The notes beneath the pieces were generated by a model. It had not been told where the DNA came from, made no database searches, and saw nothing but the letters and a program-made list of their open reading frames with translations. This document shows, in pieces, positions 14,211 through 21,764 of a stretch of DNA of 23,628 nucleotides. Both the position numbers and the translations under genes were made by a program. Within the stretch, counting starts at the first letter, position 1. Each line of letters opens with the position of its first letter. Origin of the DNA: an uncultured Erysipelotrichaceae bacterium (GTDB lineage: Bacteria > Bacillota_I > Bacilli_A > Erysipelotrichales > Coprobacillaceae); the NCBI GenBank assembly GCA_910588075.1, contig CAJUOS010000039.1, positions 1 to 23,628 on the forward strand. The letters run 5' to 3'.

Positions 14211-15887
14211 ATGGAAATGAAAGGATCAGATATTGTTGTTGAATGTTTACTTGAACAAGGTGTTGACACTGTGTTTGGGTATCCAGGAGGAACAATTCTT
14301 GAAGTCTATGATAGTTTATATAAATATCAAGATAAAATTAACCATGTCTTAACTTCTCATGAACAAGGAGCAACTCATGCTGCTGATGGTTATGCACGTG
14401 CAACAGGGAAAGTAGGAGTTTGTATGGCAACAAGTGGTCCAGGAGCAACAAATCTTGTTACTGGAATTGCAACTGCATATATGGATTCTATTCCACTTGT
14501 AGCAATTACTGCGAATGTTGCTGTACCTTTATTAGGAAAAGATAGCTTTCAAGAGATTGATATTACAGGTGTTACAATGCCAATTACAAAACATAATTTT
14601 ATTGTTAAGAAGATTGAAGATTTAGCACCATCTATTCGTAAGGCATTTCAGATTGCTAAAGAAGGAAGACCAGGACCAGTTCTTGTTGATATTACAAAAG
14701 ATGTTACAATAGGAAGTGGAGAATATAACAAACAAAAACCAGAAGAAATTGAAAGAAGAGATTATACTTATCCTACAGCTTCTATAAAAGAAGCGATTGA
14801 AATGATTGAAAAGAGTGAAAAACCATTTGTTTTTGTAGGTGGTGGAGTTATTGCAGCAAATGCTTCTGAAGAATTGAAGGAATTTGTTGAAAAAATAGAT
14901 GCTCCTGTTACAGATAGTTTAATGGGTAAAGGTGCATACGATGGAACAAATCCAAGATATACAGGAATGTTGGGAATGCATGGTACAAAAACAAGTAATT
15001 TAGGTGTTTCTCAATGCGATTTGTTAATTGTTGTAGGAGCAAGATTTAGTGATCGTGTAACAGGAAATGCTCAAAAGTTTGCAAGACATGCAAAAATTAT
15101 TCATATTGATGTAGATGCTGCTGAAATTAATAAAAATGTAGAAGTTGATTTAGGTATTGTTGGAGATGCTAAGAGTGTATTAAGTGCATTAAATCTTATG
15201 TTGAAACAACAAAATCATCCTCAATGGTTAAAGGAGATTCGTGCCTTAAAAGATCAATATCCACTAACATATAATCCAGATGTTTTAACAGGACCATATG
15301 TTATAGAACAAATTGAAGCATTAACTGATAATAATGCGATTATTTGTACAGAAGTAGGGCAAAATCAAATGTGGGCAGCCCAATATTATCATTATAAAAG
15401 ACCAAGACAATTTATTTCAAGTGGTGGTTTAGGAACAATGGGTTATGGTTTAGGTGCTTCTATAGGAGCAAAATATGGAAAACCAGATCAATATGTTTTT
15501 AATATTGCTGGAGATGGTTGCTTTAGAATGAATCTTAATGAATTAGCAACTGCTTCACGTTATAATGTACCTATTATTCAAGTTGTTTTGAATAATCATG
15601 TATTAGGTATGGTCAGACAATGGCAAACTTTATTTTATGGAAAACGCTATTCAGCAACTATTTTAGAAGATAAGGTTGATTTTTGTAAAACTGCTGAAGG
15701 ACTTGGATGTAAAGCAATTAAAGTAACAAAAAAAGAAGAAGTTGCTTCTGCTATTCAAGAAGCTATGGATTATCATGGTCCAGTTGTGATTGAATGTATT
15801 ATTCAAGAAGATGATAAAGTGTTCCCAATGGTTGCACCAGGTGCTGCTATTGATGAAGTCTTTGATCAAAATGATGTTAATGATTAA
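14211..15887 (+). CDS. ilvB: Acetolactate synthase large (catalytic) subunit
   Basis: Thiamine-diphosphate and FAD-dependent enzyme making acetolactate from two pyruvates, or acetohydroxybutyrate from pyruvate plus 2-ketobutyrate. The start at 14211 is chosen over 14190 because AAGGGAGG (14196-14203) ends 7 nt before it. The 558 residues include GYPGGTILEVYDSLY, the catalytic Glu of SHEQGATHAADGYARATG (E51), GRPGPVLVDITKDV, the FAD-domain RFSDRVTGNAQKFA, and the ThDP motif GDGCFRMNLNELATA...VVLNN (about 434-462). The C-terminus has FPMVAPGAAIDE, typical of anabolic AHAS, not the catabolic AlsS. It is the last gene of the operon, far from its partner ilvN. Confidence 0.96.
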   Translation: MEMKGSDIVVECLLEQGVDTVFGYPGGTILEVYDSLYKYQDKINHVLTSHEQGATHAADGYARATGKVGVCMATSGPGATNLVTGIATAYMDSIPLVAITANVAVPLLGKDSFQEIDITGVTMPITKHNFIVKKIEDLAPSIRKAFQIAKEGRPGPVLVDITKDVTIGSGEYNKQKPEEIERRDYTYPTASIKEAIEMIEKSEKPFVFVGGGVIAANASEELKEFVEKIDAPVTDSLMGKGAYDGTNPRYTGMLGMHGTKTSNLGVSQCDLLIVVGARFSDRVTGNAQKFARHAKIIHIDVDAAEINKNVEVDLGIVGDAKSVLSALNLMLKQQNHPQWLKEIRALKDQYPLTYNPDVLTGPYVIEQIEALTDNNAIICTEVGQNQMWAAQYYHYKRPRQFISSGGLGTMGYGLGASIGAKYGKPDQYVFNIAGDGCFRMNLNELATASRYNVPIIQVVLNNHVLGMVRQWQTLFYGKRYSATILEDKVDFCKTAEGLGCKAIKVTKKEEVASAIQEAMDYHGPVVIECIIQEDDKVFPMVAPGAAIDEVFDQNDVND

Positions 15888-15904
15888 AATGGTTAAATAT
15901 GATT

Positions 15905-15937
15905 AAAGAAGGATGGGGAAACTCATCTTCTTTTTTT
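15905..15937 (+). terminator. Intrinsic terminator of the ilv-leu operon
   Basis: AAAGAA-G-GATGGG (15905-15917) pairs with CTCATCTTCTTT (15922-15933) with one bulged G and a GAAA loop. Seven consecutive T residues end the structure. Confidence 0.88.
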
Positions 15938-16018
15938 GCAATTGAATAATTTAAGAAAATATAAAGATTAATTTTTTTAATCATCATTGAATCTCTTTTT
16001 CTTTAGATAAAATAATTG

Positions 16019-16024
16019 TATAAT
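16019..16024 (+). promoter_or_regulatory. Probable -10 element for the TIM-barrel-like gene
   Basis: A consensus TATAAT lies 27 nt before the start codon at 16052. No good -35 hexamer is found at 16-18 nt spacing. A small inverted repeat GATTAA/TTAATC (15966-15971, 15977-15982) sits upstream and could bind a regulator. Confidence 0.4.
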
Positions 16025-16051
16025 CTAAATATAGAAATAGGAGGATTAAAG

Positions 16052-16945
16052 ATGAAAAGATTATTGAATTGTACATCTAGTGAAATGGCTAGTATGACAA
16101 AAGATGAATTAAAACAATCTATTATGGCATGTGAAGGTAGAGTTATAATGACTGAAACAGTTGTGGCTGTTCAACCTTTACTAGGAGATTTAACAAATGC
16201 AGAATTAGCAGTATCATTTGGAAGTGATATGATTTTATTGAATGTATTTGATTGTAATAATCCTAAAATTAATGGATTACCTGAAACTGATGAACCAGTT
16301 AAGTTATTAAAGAAATTGGTTGGAAGACCTGTAGGTTGTAATTTAGAGCCAATTGATGAAGAAGCTGAATTAATGGAAAGTCGTCATGAAATATCACATG
16401 GACGTCATGCAACAAAAGAGACATTTATCAAAGCAAAAGAATTAGGTTTTGACTTTATTTGTTTAACAGGAAATCCTGGAACAGGAGTAAGTAATGCTTC
16501 TATTGAAAATGCAATAAAACTTGCTAAAGAATATTTTGGAGGAATGATTATTGCTGGAAAAATGCATTCATCAGGAATTGATGAGCCATTAGTTGACTTA
16601 CCAAGTATTGAAAAATTTATAGATGCAGGGGCAGATATTATCTTAATGCCAGCAGTTTATACAGTACCTGGATTATCAGAAGAAACTGTAACTCAAGCAT
16701 GTCAATTAATTAAATCTAAAGGAGCATTATCATTAAGCTCAATTGGAACTTCTCAAGAAGGTAGTGATGAAGATACAATTAGAATGATTGCTCTTACAAA
16801 TAAACGCTGTGGTATTGATATTCAACATATTGGTGATGCTGGTTGGTGTGGTATAGCATTACCTGAAAATATTATGGCATTATCAGTTGCAATTAGAGGT
16901 AAACGTTGGACATATCATACAATAGCATCATCTGTTAATAGATAA
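16052..16945 (+). CDS. Uncharacterised TIM-barrel-like protein (possibly DUF7916 family)
   Basis: Conserved protein of unknown function, 297 residues, probably cytoplasmic (no signal peptide or membrane segment). The start at 16052 follows AGGAGG (16039-16044) by 7 nt, excluding the upstream frame start at 16016. The sequence alternates strands and helices in a way that suggests a (beta/alpha)8 barrel: GRVIMTETVVAVQPLL, AELAVSFGSDMILLNVFD, FDFICLTGNPGTGVSN, GGMIIAGKMHSSGID, AGADIILMPAVYTVPGLS, GALSLSSIGTSQEGSDE, and GIDIQHIGDAGWCGIALPEN. The conserved-looking His/Cys/Asp residues (KMHSSG, HIGDAGWCG) could be catalytic. From memory it resembles a widespread Firmicutes family once mislabelled haloacid-dehalogenase-like and now DUF7916; I am not certain. 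It has its own -10 element and terminator and no clear link to the operon upstream. Confidence 0.6.
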   Translation: MKRLLNCTSSEMASMTKDELKQSIMACEGRVIMTETVVAVQPLLGDLTNAELAVSFGSDMILLNVFDCNNPKINGLPETDEPVKLLKKLVGRPVGCNLEPIDEEAELMESRHEISHGRHATKETFIKAKELGFDFICLTGNPGTGVSNASIENAIKLAKEYFGGMIIAGKMHSSGIDEPLVDLPSIEKFIDAGADIILMPAVYTVPGLSEETVTQACQLIKSKGALSLSSIGTSQEGSDEDTIRMIALTNKRCGIDIQHIGDAGWCGIALPENIMALSVAIRGKRWTYHTIASSVNR

Positions 16946-16949
16946 AAAT

Positions 16950-16971
16950 AAGGCAATCATTTGATTGCCTT
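16950..16971. terminator. Bidirectional terminator between convergent genes
   Basis: AAGGCAATC (16950-16958) pairs with GATTGCCTT (16963-16971) around ATTT. On the plus strand it closes the TIM-barrel gene. On the minus strand the stem is followed by TATTTTTATC and closes the rhodanese gene, whose stop codon overlaps the stem. Confidence 0.82.
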
Positions 16972-17276
16972 TAATAGTACATAGATGGAGGAATACTTAT
17001 AAACGCTTGAAAGCCACCATCAATATAATATGCTTGATAATTTTGTTTACGTAAATCTAAAGCTAAGTTTTTAGCAATATGTCCACTTTGACACATTAAA
17101 TAAATAGGTTTATTTTTAGATAAGTTAGATAAATATGAAGAAAATTGTTCATAAGGAACATTAATAAAGTTTTTAATATGCAGATTGTCAAATTGATATT
17201 TATCTCTTAAATCAATAAAGTATGCTTGGCTATTTATCATTTGTGGAATCTCTTGAGGATCTATAAGATAGTTCAT
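16971..17276 (-). CDS. Single-domain rhodanese-like protein
   Basis: Small cytoplasmic protein of 101 residues with one rhodanese fold. The N-terminus has YFIDLRDKYQFDNLHIKNFINVP (the usual iDvR...f..gHi.ga.niP pattern, about 19-41). The active-site loop is MCQSGHIAKNLALDL, with the likely persulfide-forming Cys about residue 62, followed by the closing YYIDGGFQAF. Rhodaneses carry sulfane sulfur; the substrate here is unknown. The ribosome site AGGTGA lies just upstream of the ATG. It is convergent with the preceding gene and shares its terminator. It sits divergently next to pgk without evident functional link. Confidence 0.88.
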   Translation of the reverse strand: MNYLIDPQEIPQMINSQAYFIDLRDKYQFDNLHIKNFINVPYEQFSSYLSNLSKNKPIYLMCQSGHIAKNLALDLRKQNYQAYYIDGGFQAFISIPPSMYY

Positions 17277-17291
17277 TGTATCACCTGTTTT

Positions 17292-17320
17292 ATTATATTC
17301 ATTCAGTGTGAATATGTGAT
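17292..17320 (-). promoter_or_regulatory. Possible promoter of the rhodanese gene
   Basis: On the minus strand, TATAAT (17297-17292) lies 17 nt from ATCACA (17320-17315), a 4/6 match to the -35 consensus. It is close enough to the start codon to give a very short leader. Confidence 0.4.
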
Positions 17321-17464
17321 AGAAATATGATTTTTATATTTTGAATATTCTGTATTTTTAAGGTCATATTTATATAAGGATGTAACTTTAGACAGAGTTC
17401 ATCTTTCTTTGATTAAAATACAATAAAGAGCATGATAATCCATTCACATATGATAAGAAATGAA

Positions 17465-17493
17465 TTGAAAATCATGTGTAAGAATGGTATAAT
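17465..17493 (+). promoter_or_regulatory. Promoter of pgk-tpi with extended -10
   Basis: TTGAAA (17465-17470) and TATAAT (17488-17493) are 17 nt apart, and TGG precedes the -10 to give an extended -10. Transcription should begin near 17500, just before GGAGG (17502-17506). This supports the pgk start at 17516 and predicts high expression with a very short leader. Confidence 0.88.
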
Positions 17494-17515
17494 TCAAGCA
17501 TGGAGGAATGTTAAT

Positions 17516-18700
17516 ATGGATAAGAAAACAATTAAAGATATTGAAGTTGCTGGAAAGACTGTATTAGTTCGTGTTGACTTCAATGTACCTAGAGACAAAG
17601 AAACAGGAGAAATTACAAACGACAATAGAATTGTTGCTGCTTTACCAACTCTAAAATATTTATTAGAACAAGGACCTAAAGCTGTTGTATTATTCTCTCA
17701 TTTAGGAAAGGTAAAAACTGAAGAAGACAAAGCTAAAAATAATTTAGCAGTTGTTGCTCCAAGATTATCTGAACTATTAGGAGTAGATGTTAAATTCGTA
17801 GATTGTACAAGAGGAGAAGAACTTGAAAATGCTGTTAAAGAAGCAGATAATGGACAAGTTATTTTAGTACAAAATACACGTTATGAAAAAGGTGAAAGTA
17901 AAAATGATCCTGAATTAGGTAAATATTGGGCATCATTAGGTGATGTATTTGTTGAAGATGCATTTGGTTCTGTACATAGAGCTCATGCTTCTACTGCTGG
18001 AATTCCTGCTCATTTACCATCAGCTGCTGGTTTCTTAGTTGAAAAAGAAATTGCTTATATTGGAAAAGCTGTAAGTAATCCAGAAAGACCAATGGTTGCA
18101 ATTTTAGGTGGAGCTAAAGTTTCAGATAAAATTTTAGTTATTGAAAACTTATTAAAAATTGCTGATAAAGTTATTGTTGGTGGAGGTATGTCTTATACTT
18201 TTGCTAAAGCTCAAGGTTATGAAGTTGGAAATTCATTATTGGAAGAAGATAGAGTTCAAGTTGCTAAAGATTTAATTGAAAAAGCTGGAGATAAGTTATT
18301 ATTACCAGTAGATACAGTTATTAATAATGCATTCTCTGAAGAGGGAGATATTAAAGTTGTAGAAGGAGATATTCCAGAAGGATATATGGGATTAGATATT
18401 GGTCCTAAATCTGTTGAAAATATTAAAGCTGCTTTAGATGGTGCTAAAACAGTTATCTGGAATGGTCCAATGGGTGTATTTGAAATGGATACATTTGCAA
18501 AAGGAACAATTTCTGTATGTGAAGCATTAGCTAATTTACCTGAAGCTAATACTATTATTGGTGGTGGAGATAGTGCTGCTGCTGTTATGAAATTAGGATA
18601 TGCTGATAAAGTTTCTCATATTTCTACAGGTGGAGGAGCTTCATTAGAATATATGGAAGGTAAAGTATTACCAGGTATTGCTGCTATTGATGATAAATAA
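17516..18700 (+). CDS. pgk: Phosphoglycerate kinase
   Basis: Glycolytic enzyme making ATP and 3-phosphoglycerate from 1,3-bisphosphoglycerate. The start at 17516 follows GGAGG by 9 nt; an in-frame ATG at 17432 lies upstream of the promoter and cannot be used from it. The 394 residues are the standard length. Motifs are VLVRVDFNVPRD and DNRIVAALPTL (substrate site), VLFSHLGK, NTRYEKGESKN, DAFGSVHRAHAST, AILGGAKVSDKI, VIWNGPMGVFE, and GGGDSAAAV near the C-terminus (nucleotide site). It is followed 17 nt later by tpi. Confidence 0.97.
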   Translation: MDKKTIKDIEVAGKTVLVRVDFNVPRDKETGEITNDNRIVAALPTLKYLLEQGPKAVVLFSHLGKVKTEEDKAKNNLAVVAPRLSELLGVDVKFVDCTRGEELENAVKEADNGQVILVQNTRYEKGESKNDPELGKYWASLGDVFVEDAFGSVHRAHASTAGIPAHLPSAAGFLVEKEIAYIGKAVSNPERPMVAILGGAKVSDKILVIENLLKIADKVIVGGGMSYTFAKAQGYEVGNSLLEEDRVQVAKDLIEKAGDKLLLPVDTVINNAFSEEGDIKVVEGDIPEGYMGLDIGPKSVENIKAALDGAKTVIWNGPMGVFEMDTFAKGTISVCEALANLPEANTIIGGGDSAAAVMKLGYADKVSHISTGGGASLEYMEGKVLPGIAAIDDK

Positions 18701-18717
18701 TTAGGGAGATGGACAAA

Positions 18718-19461
18718 ATGAGAAAACCAATTATCGTAGGAAACTGGAAAATGAATAAAACAATTGCTGAAACAAATGCATTTGTTGAAGCTGTTGATAG
18801 TAGTGTAACAGACACTGCTGATTGGGGAATTGCAACTCCATATTTATCTTTACAAAGTGCAAAAGCAAAAGCAAAAAAATTATTAATTGCAGCTGAAAAT
18901 TGTCATTTTAAAGATAATGGTGCATACACTGGAGAAGTAAGTGTTGAAATGTTAAAAGAAATTGGAATTGAATGGGTTATTTTAGGTCATTCAGAAAGAA
19001 GACAATATTTTGGTGAAACTGATGAAACAGTTAATGCAAAAATGTTACAAGTTCTTAAAAATGATTTAACTCCAATTGTATGTGTTGGTGAAACATTAGA
19101 AGAATATGAAGCAGGAACAACTAAAGATGTTGTTAAAACACAAACTGTAGCTGCATTTAAAGATGTATGTCCAAACTGTGCTAGTAGAGTTGTTATTGCT
19201 TATGAACCAGTATGGGCTATTGGAACAGGTAAAACTGCTACTAATGAAATTGCTCAAGATGTTTGTGCATATATTAGAAGTGTTGTTGCTGATTTATATG
19301 GACAAGAAGTTGCAGATAAAGTAAGAATTCAATATGGTGGATCTGTAAAACCAGAAGGATTAAAAGCTTTATTAGAACAACCTGATATTGATGGAGCATT
19401 AGTTGGTGGAGCTTCTTTAGTAGAAGATTCATACAAAGCTATGATTGCTGCATTAGACTAA
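18718..19461 (+). CDS. tpiA: Triosephosphate isomerase
   Basis: Interconverts dihydroxyacetone phosphate and glyceraldehyde-3-phosphate. The start at 18718 is preferred to the ATG at 18709, because the ribosome site AGGGAG (18703-18708) directly abuts the latter but is 9 nt from the former. The 247 residues show the catalytic set: NWKMN (Lys11), GHSERRQYFGE (His), and AYEPVWAIGTGKTAT (Glu). Phosphate loops are in IQYGGSVKPE and GALVGGASL. It forms a bicistronic unit with pgk and is closed by a strong terminator. No gap, eno or phosphoglycerate mutase gene is adjacent. Confidence 0.97.
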   Translation: MRKPIIVGNWKMNKTIAETNAFVEAVDSSVTDTADWGIATPYLSLQSAKAKAKKLLIAAENCHFKDNGAYTGEVSVEMLKEIGIEWVILGHSERRQYFGETDETVNAKMLQVLKNDLTPIVCVGETLEEYEAGTTKDVVKTQTVAAFKDVCPNCASRVVIAYEPVWAIGTGKTATNEIAQDVCAYIRSVVADLYGQEVADKVRIQYGGSVKPEGLKALLEQPDIDGALVGGASLVEDSYKAMIAALD

Positions 19462-19468
19462 TAATATT

Positions 19469-19492
19469 GAACCACTTAGTGGTTCTTTTTTT
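19469..19492 (+). terminator. Intrinsic terminator after tpiA
   Basis: GAACCAC (19469-19475) pairs perfectly with GTGGTTC (19479-19485) around TTA, followed by seven T residues. Confidence 0.93.
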
Positions 19493-19514
19493 ATATTATT
19501 TTATAGATATAAAT

Positions 19515-19548
19515 TAATAAAAACTACTCTTAAAAAATTAAGGGTAGT
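19515..19548 (-). terminator. Terminator of the LytTR regulator gene
   Basis: ACTACTCTTAA (19523-19533) and TTAAGGGTAGT (19538-19548) form an 11-bp stem with an AAAA loop on the plus strand. Read on the minus strand the stem is followed by TTTTTATTAATT, so it ends transcription of the regulator, whose stop codon is about 40 nt before it. Confidence 0.75.
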
Positions 19549-19590
19549 GTATATAAATAGTTTTAAATCATTATTAAAAGTTTATAAATG

Positions 19591-20313
19591 TTAAACCTTT
19601 AATAATGGATTAAAATATTGAGTTAAAAAGTTTTTAACTATATCTTTATATTTTCTAGTAATAGAAATATTAACATGATTAATCATAGTAATACTTGATG
19701 CACTATATTCTTTAATAAATTGTGCATTGATAATATAACTTGTATGACATCTTATAAAATTTGGATATGCTTGAAGAATAGTAAGCATTTCATCTAATTT
19801 TTTATATGGTTCAATAATTTCATCAGTACAAATAATTCTTACTTTGTGGAGATGACTTTCAATATACATGATTTTTTGAGAATCAATAAGAACTATTTTT
19901 CCATTGACTTGAATTTGTATAAGTGAAGAATGATTCATTTGATTAATTACTTTTTGTATAGCTAAAGGTAATTCTTTTTGTAGATCATTTTTATAAATAA
20001 AATAAGAGTAATTTGTGCGAGATATATGTCTAGAATATTCAAGATAACTTGTTAGATAAATAATATAACAATTAGGATACTTGTTGTTAATGGTATCAGC
20101 AAGTGGTAGTGATGTTTGATTATTAAATTGAATATCTAATAATACACAATGATAATTGAATTGATTTAATTCAATTATCTTTTTTATATCATTGATAGAA
20201 TAATATTCATCGATTATATATTCTATTTGTTTATTTATTAAGATTGTATTTAACATCTCTTTTGTTTTTTCTGTATGTATTTTATCATTATCAATTATAC
20301 ATATATGAAACAT
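19591..20313 (-). CDS. LytTR-family response regulator
   Basis: DNA-binding response regulator of the AgrA/ComE class, 240 residues. The receiver domain (about 1-125) has the acidic pocket IIDND (D8/D10), the predicted phospho-acceptor D60 in CVLLDIQF, T88 in YLTSY, and K108 in IYKND, so it should be phosphorylatable. The LytTR domain (about 134-236) has IQVNGKIVLIDSQKIMYIESHLHKV, YKKLDEML and NFIRCHTSYIINAQFI. The ribosome site GAGGAGG is 7 nt before the ATG. No histidine kinase gene lies in the window, so its sensor is elsewhere. It is divergent from two exported-protein genes, and paired direct repeats in the gap make them likely targets; that link is inference. Confidence 0.92.
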   Translation of the reverse strand: MFHICIIDNDKIHTEKTKEMLNTILINKQIEYIIDEYYSINDIKKIIELNQFNYHCVLLDIQFNNQTSLPLADTINNKYPNCYIIYLTSYLEYSRHISRTNYSYFIYKNDLQKELPLAIQKVINQMNHSSLIQIQVNGKIVLIDSQKIMYIESHLHKVRIICTDEIIEPYKKLDEMLTILQAYPNFIRCHTSYIINAQFIKEYSASSITMINHVNISITRKYKDIVKNFLTQYFNPLLKV

Positions 20314-20502
20314 AAAATTCCTCCTCTGTTTATTTTCATATATTATGATAAGATAGTTTCTTCCTTTTGAGAATAGTAAAATATGTAGAAAAACCTGTTA
20401 AATATGACATAAATTATGCAAATAATTATTTTTATAATGAAGTCAAAAATGATGATAAATAGGTAATCGTTTTCTTTTATTGTTATATATTAAAAGAGTG
20501 GT

Positions 20503-20534
20503 AGTTAATTATGTTAAGATTAAGGTTATTTATG
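20503..20534 (+). repeat. Paired 11-bp direct repeats, candidate LytTR operator
   Basis: AGTTAATTATG (20503-20513) and GGTTATTTATG (20524-20534) match at 9 of 11 positions and start 21 bp apart, two helical turns. LytTR regulators commonly bind paired direct repeats at this pitch. Match to the published consensus is only partial (GTT core present). A third copy, GTTAAATATG, lies at 20397-20406. Confidence 0.5.
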
Positions 20535-20562
20535 TAATGATAGGGATTTTTAAAGTAAACAA

Positions 20563-20571
20563 TGATATATT
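20563..20571 (+). promoter_or_regulatory. Extended -10 promoter element for the divergent surface-protein genes
   Basis: TGATATATT matches the TGnTATAAT extended -10 with one change. The -35 position (20543-20548, GGGATT) is far from consensus, which would suit activator dependence. Expected start near 20578, 21 nt before the ATG. Confidence 0.5.
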
Positions 20572-20598
20572 TGAGATAGTGAATAAGAGGGGGAAGAT

Positions 20599-21738
20599 AT
20601 GATAAAAAAGAAGAAAATTATTTTATTTATAGGAATTGTGTTATTTATAATATTAAGTATATATATGTATTTCTTTGTCTTTTCAACAAAAGAATTAAAA
20701 GTTAAACAAATAGACATAGAAGATTCATCATATGTTATTGAAAATATAAATGAAGATGAAGAATTTGAAATATATACCAATGATATGTCTTACTTTATAA
20801 CAGATATTAATGGCAAAGAGTTAAATACCAAGAAAAGATTAGAAAATCATATATTAACTATTACACCAGAAAATGGTTATCAAAAAAATGTTATTTATAA
20901 ATTGGCTTTAAAACAAGGGGATAGTTTTGTAGACAAAAATTTGAAAAATATTAAATGTATATATTTTAGTTTAAATAATAAAAAGATGATACAAAATGAA
21001 TTTGATTATGAAATTAGTAAAGTCAATCTAAAAAAAGAATATACACTTAAAAATAAACAACTGATATTGGATAATATAGAAATCAAATTAAGAATAGAAA
21101 ATCTTAATAAGGAAGTAGTTATAAAACCCAAAAAATATAGATTGTTTTTAGATGATAAAGAACAATCTAAGATTTTAAAGCCAAGTAAGGGAAAACATAT
21201 TATAAAAATACAATTCCAATATAATAAGAAAAACTATGAATATAGTCAACAAGTTGATATAAAAGAGGTTCCTATAGAACAATTAGCAAAATCTATTTAT
21301 AAAAAATTGTTAGGAAATAATATTATAGTTGTTGACATAAATGAAGATGGGATACCAGAAGCAATTACTCAAAATGAATATGTAGAAGAATTTGCTTATA
21401 AAACAAAAGTTAATATTTATTCTATTGAGAATGAAAAAATGTATAGAGTTTGTTCTAAAACTGTTTACTTATTAGAAAGTATAAAACTTTTAAAGAATAA
21501 TCAATTATATTTACAAGGACATGTTGCAAGTGATATAAGTGATATTCATATTTTAAAATTTGAAATTAAGAATAATAAACTAAGATTAGTAAAATCTTTT
21601 GATGGAGAAATAGGGGAAGATCATTCTTTGGATTTTAATAATCCTAATTATTCAACATATTATATAAATGGTAACCAATATACTAAAAAAGAATTTTTTA
21701 AGAAATATGTAGTGAGAAAGAATTTAAATAGAAAGTAA
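20599..21738 (+). CDS. Membrane-anchored extracellular protein of unknown function
   Basis: 379 residues, not recognised as a named family. A lysine-rich start and one hydrophobic helix (about 7-27, IILFIGIVLFIILSIYMYFF) without a lipobox or clear cleavage site suggest an N-terminal anchor with the rest outside. Residues 30-230 are rich in charged residues and beta-forming stretches. At 246-254, DINEDGIPE resembles the calcium-binding D-x-N-x-D-G loop seen in many Firmicutes extracellular proteins (usually D.DGIPEL). The C-terminus has NPNYSTYYINGNQYTKKEFFKKY, a tail often following that loop. The ribosome site AGAGGGGG precedes the ATG. It is 26 nt upstream of the next secreted-protein gene with no terminator between, so the two are probably co-transcribed from the promoter at 20563-20571. 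Confidence 0.7.
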   Translation: MIKKKKIILFIGIVLFIILSIYMYFFVFSTKELKVKQIDIEDSSYVIENINEDEEFEIYTNDMSYFITDINGKELNTKKRLENHILTITPENGYQKNVIYKLALKQGDSFVDKNLKNIKCIYFSLNNKKMIQNEFDYEISKVNLKKEYTLKNKQLILDNIEIKLRIENLNKEVVIKPKKYRLFLDDKEQSKILKPSKGKHIIKIQFQYNKKNYEYSQQVDIKEVPIEQLAKSIYKKLLGNNIIVVDINEDGIPEAITQNEYVEEFAYKTKVNIYSIENEKMYRVCSKTVYLLESIKLLKNNQLYLQGHVASDISDIHILKFEIKNNKLRLVKSFDGEIGEDHSLDFNNPNYSTYYINGNQYTKKEFFKKYVVRKNLNRK

Positions 21739-21764
21739 AGATAATTATAGAAGGAGAAATATAC

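Noticed and set aside
17432..17515. Upstream extension of pgk
   Set aside because: Lies before and within the strong promoter at 17465-17493, so it would not be in the transcript.
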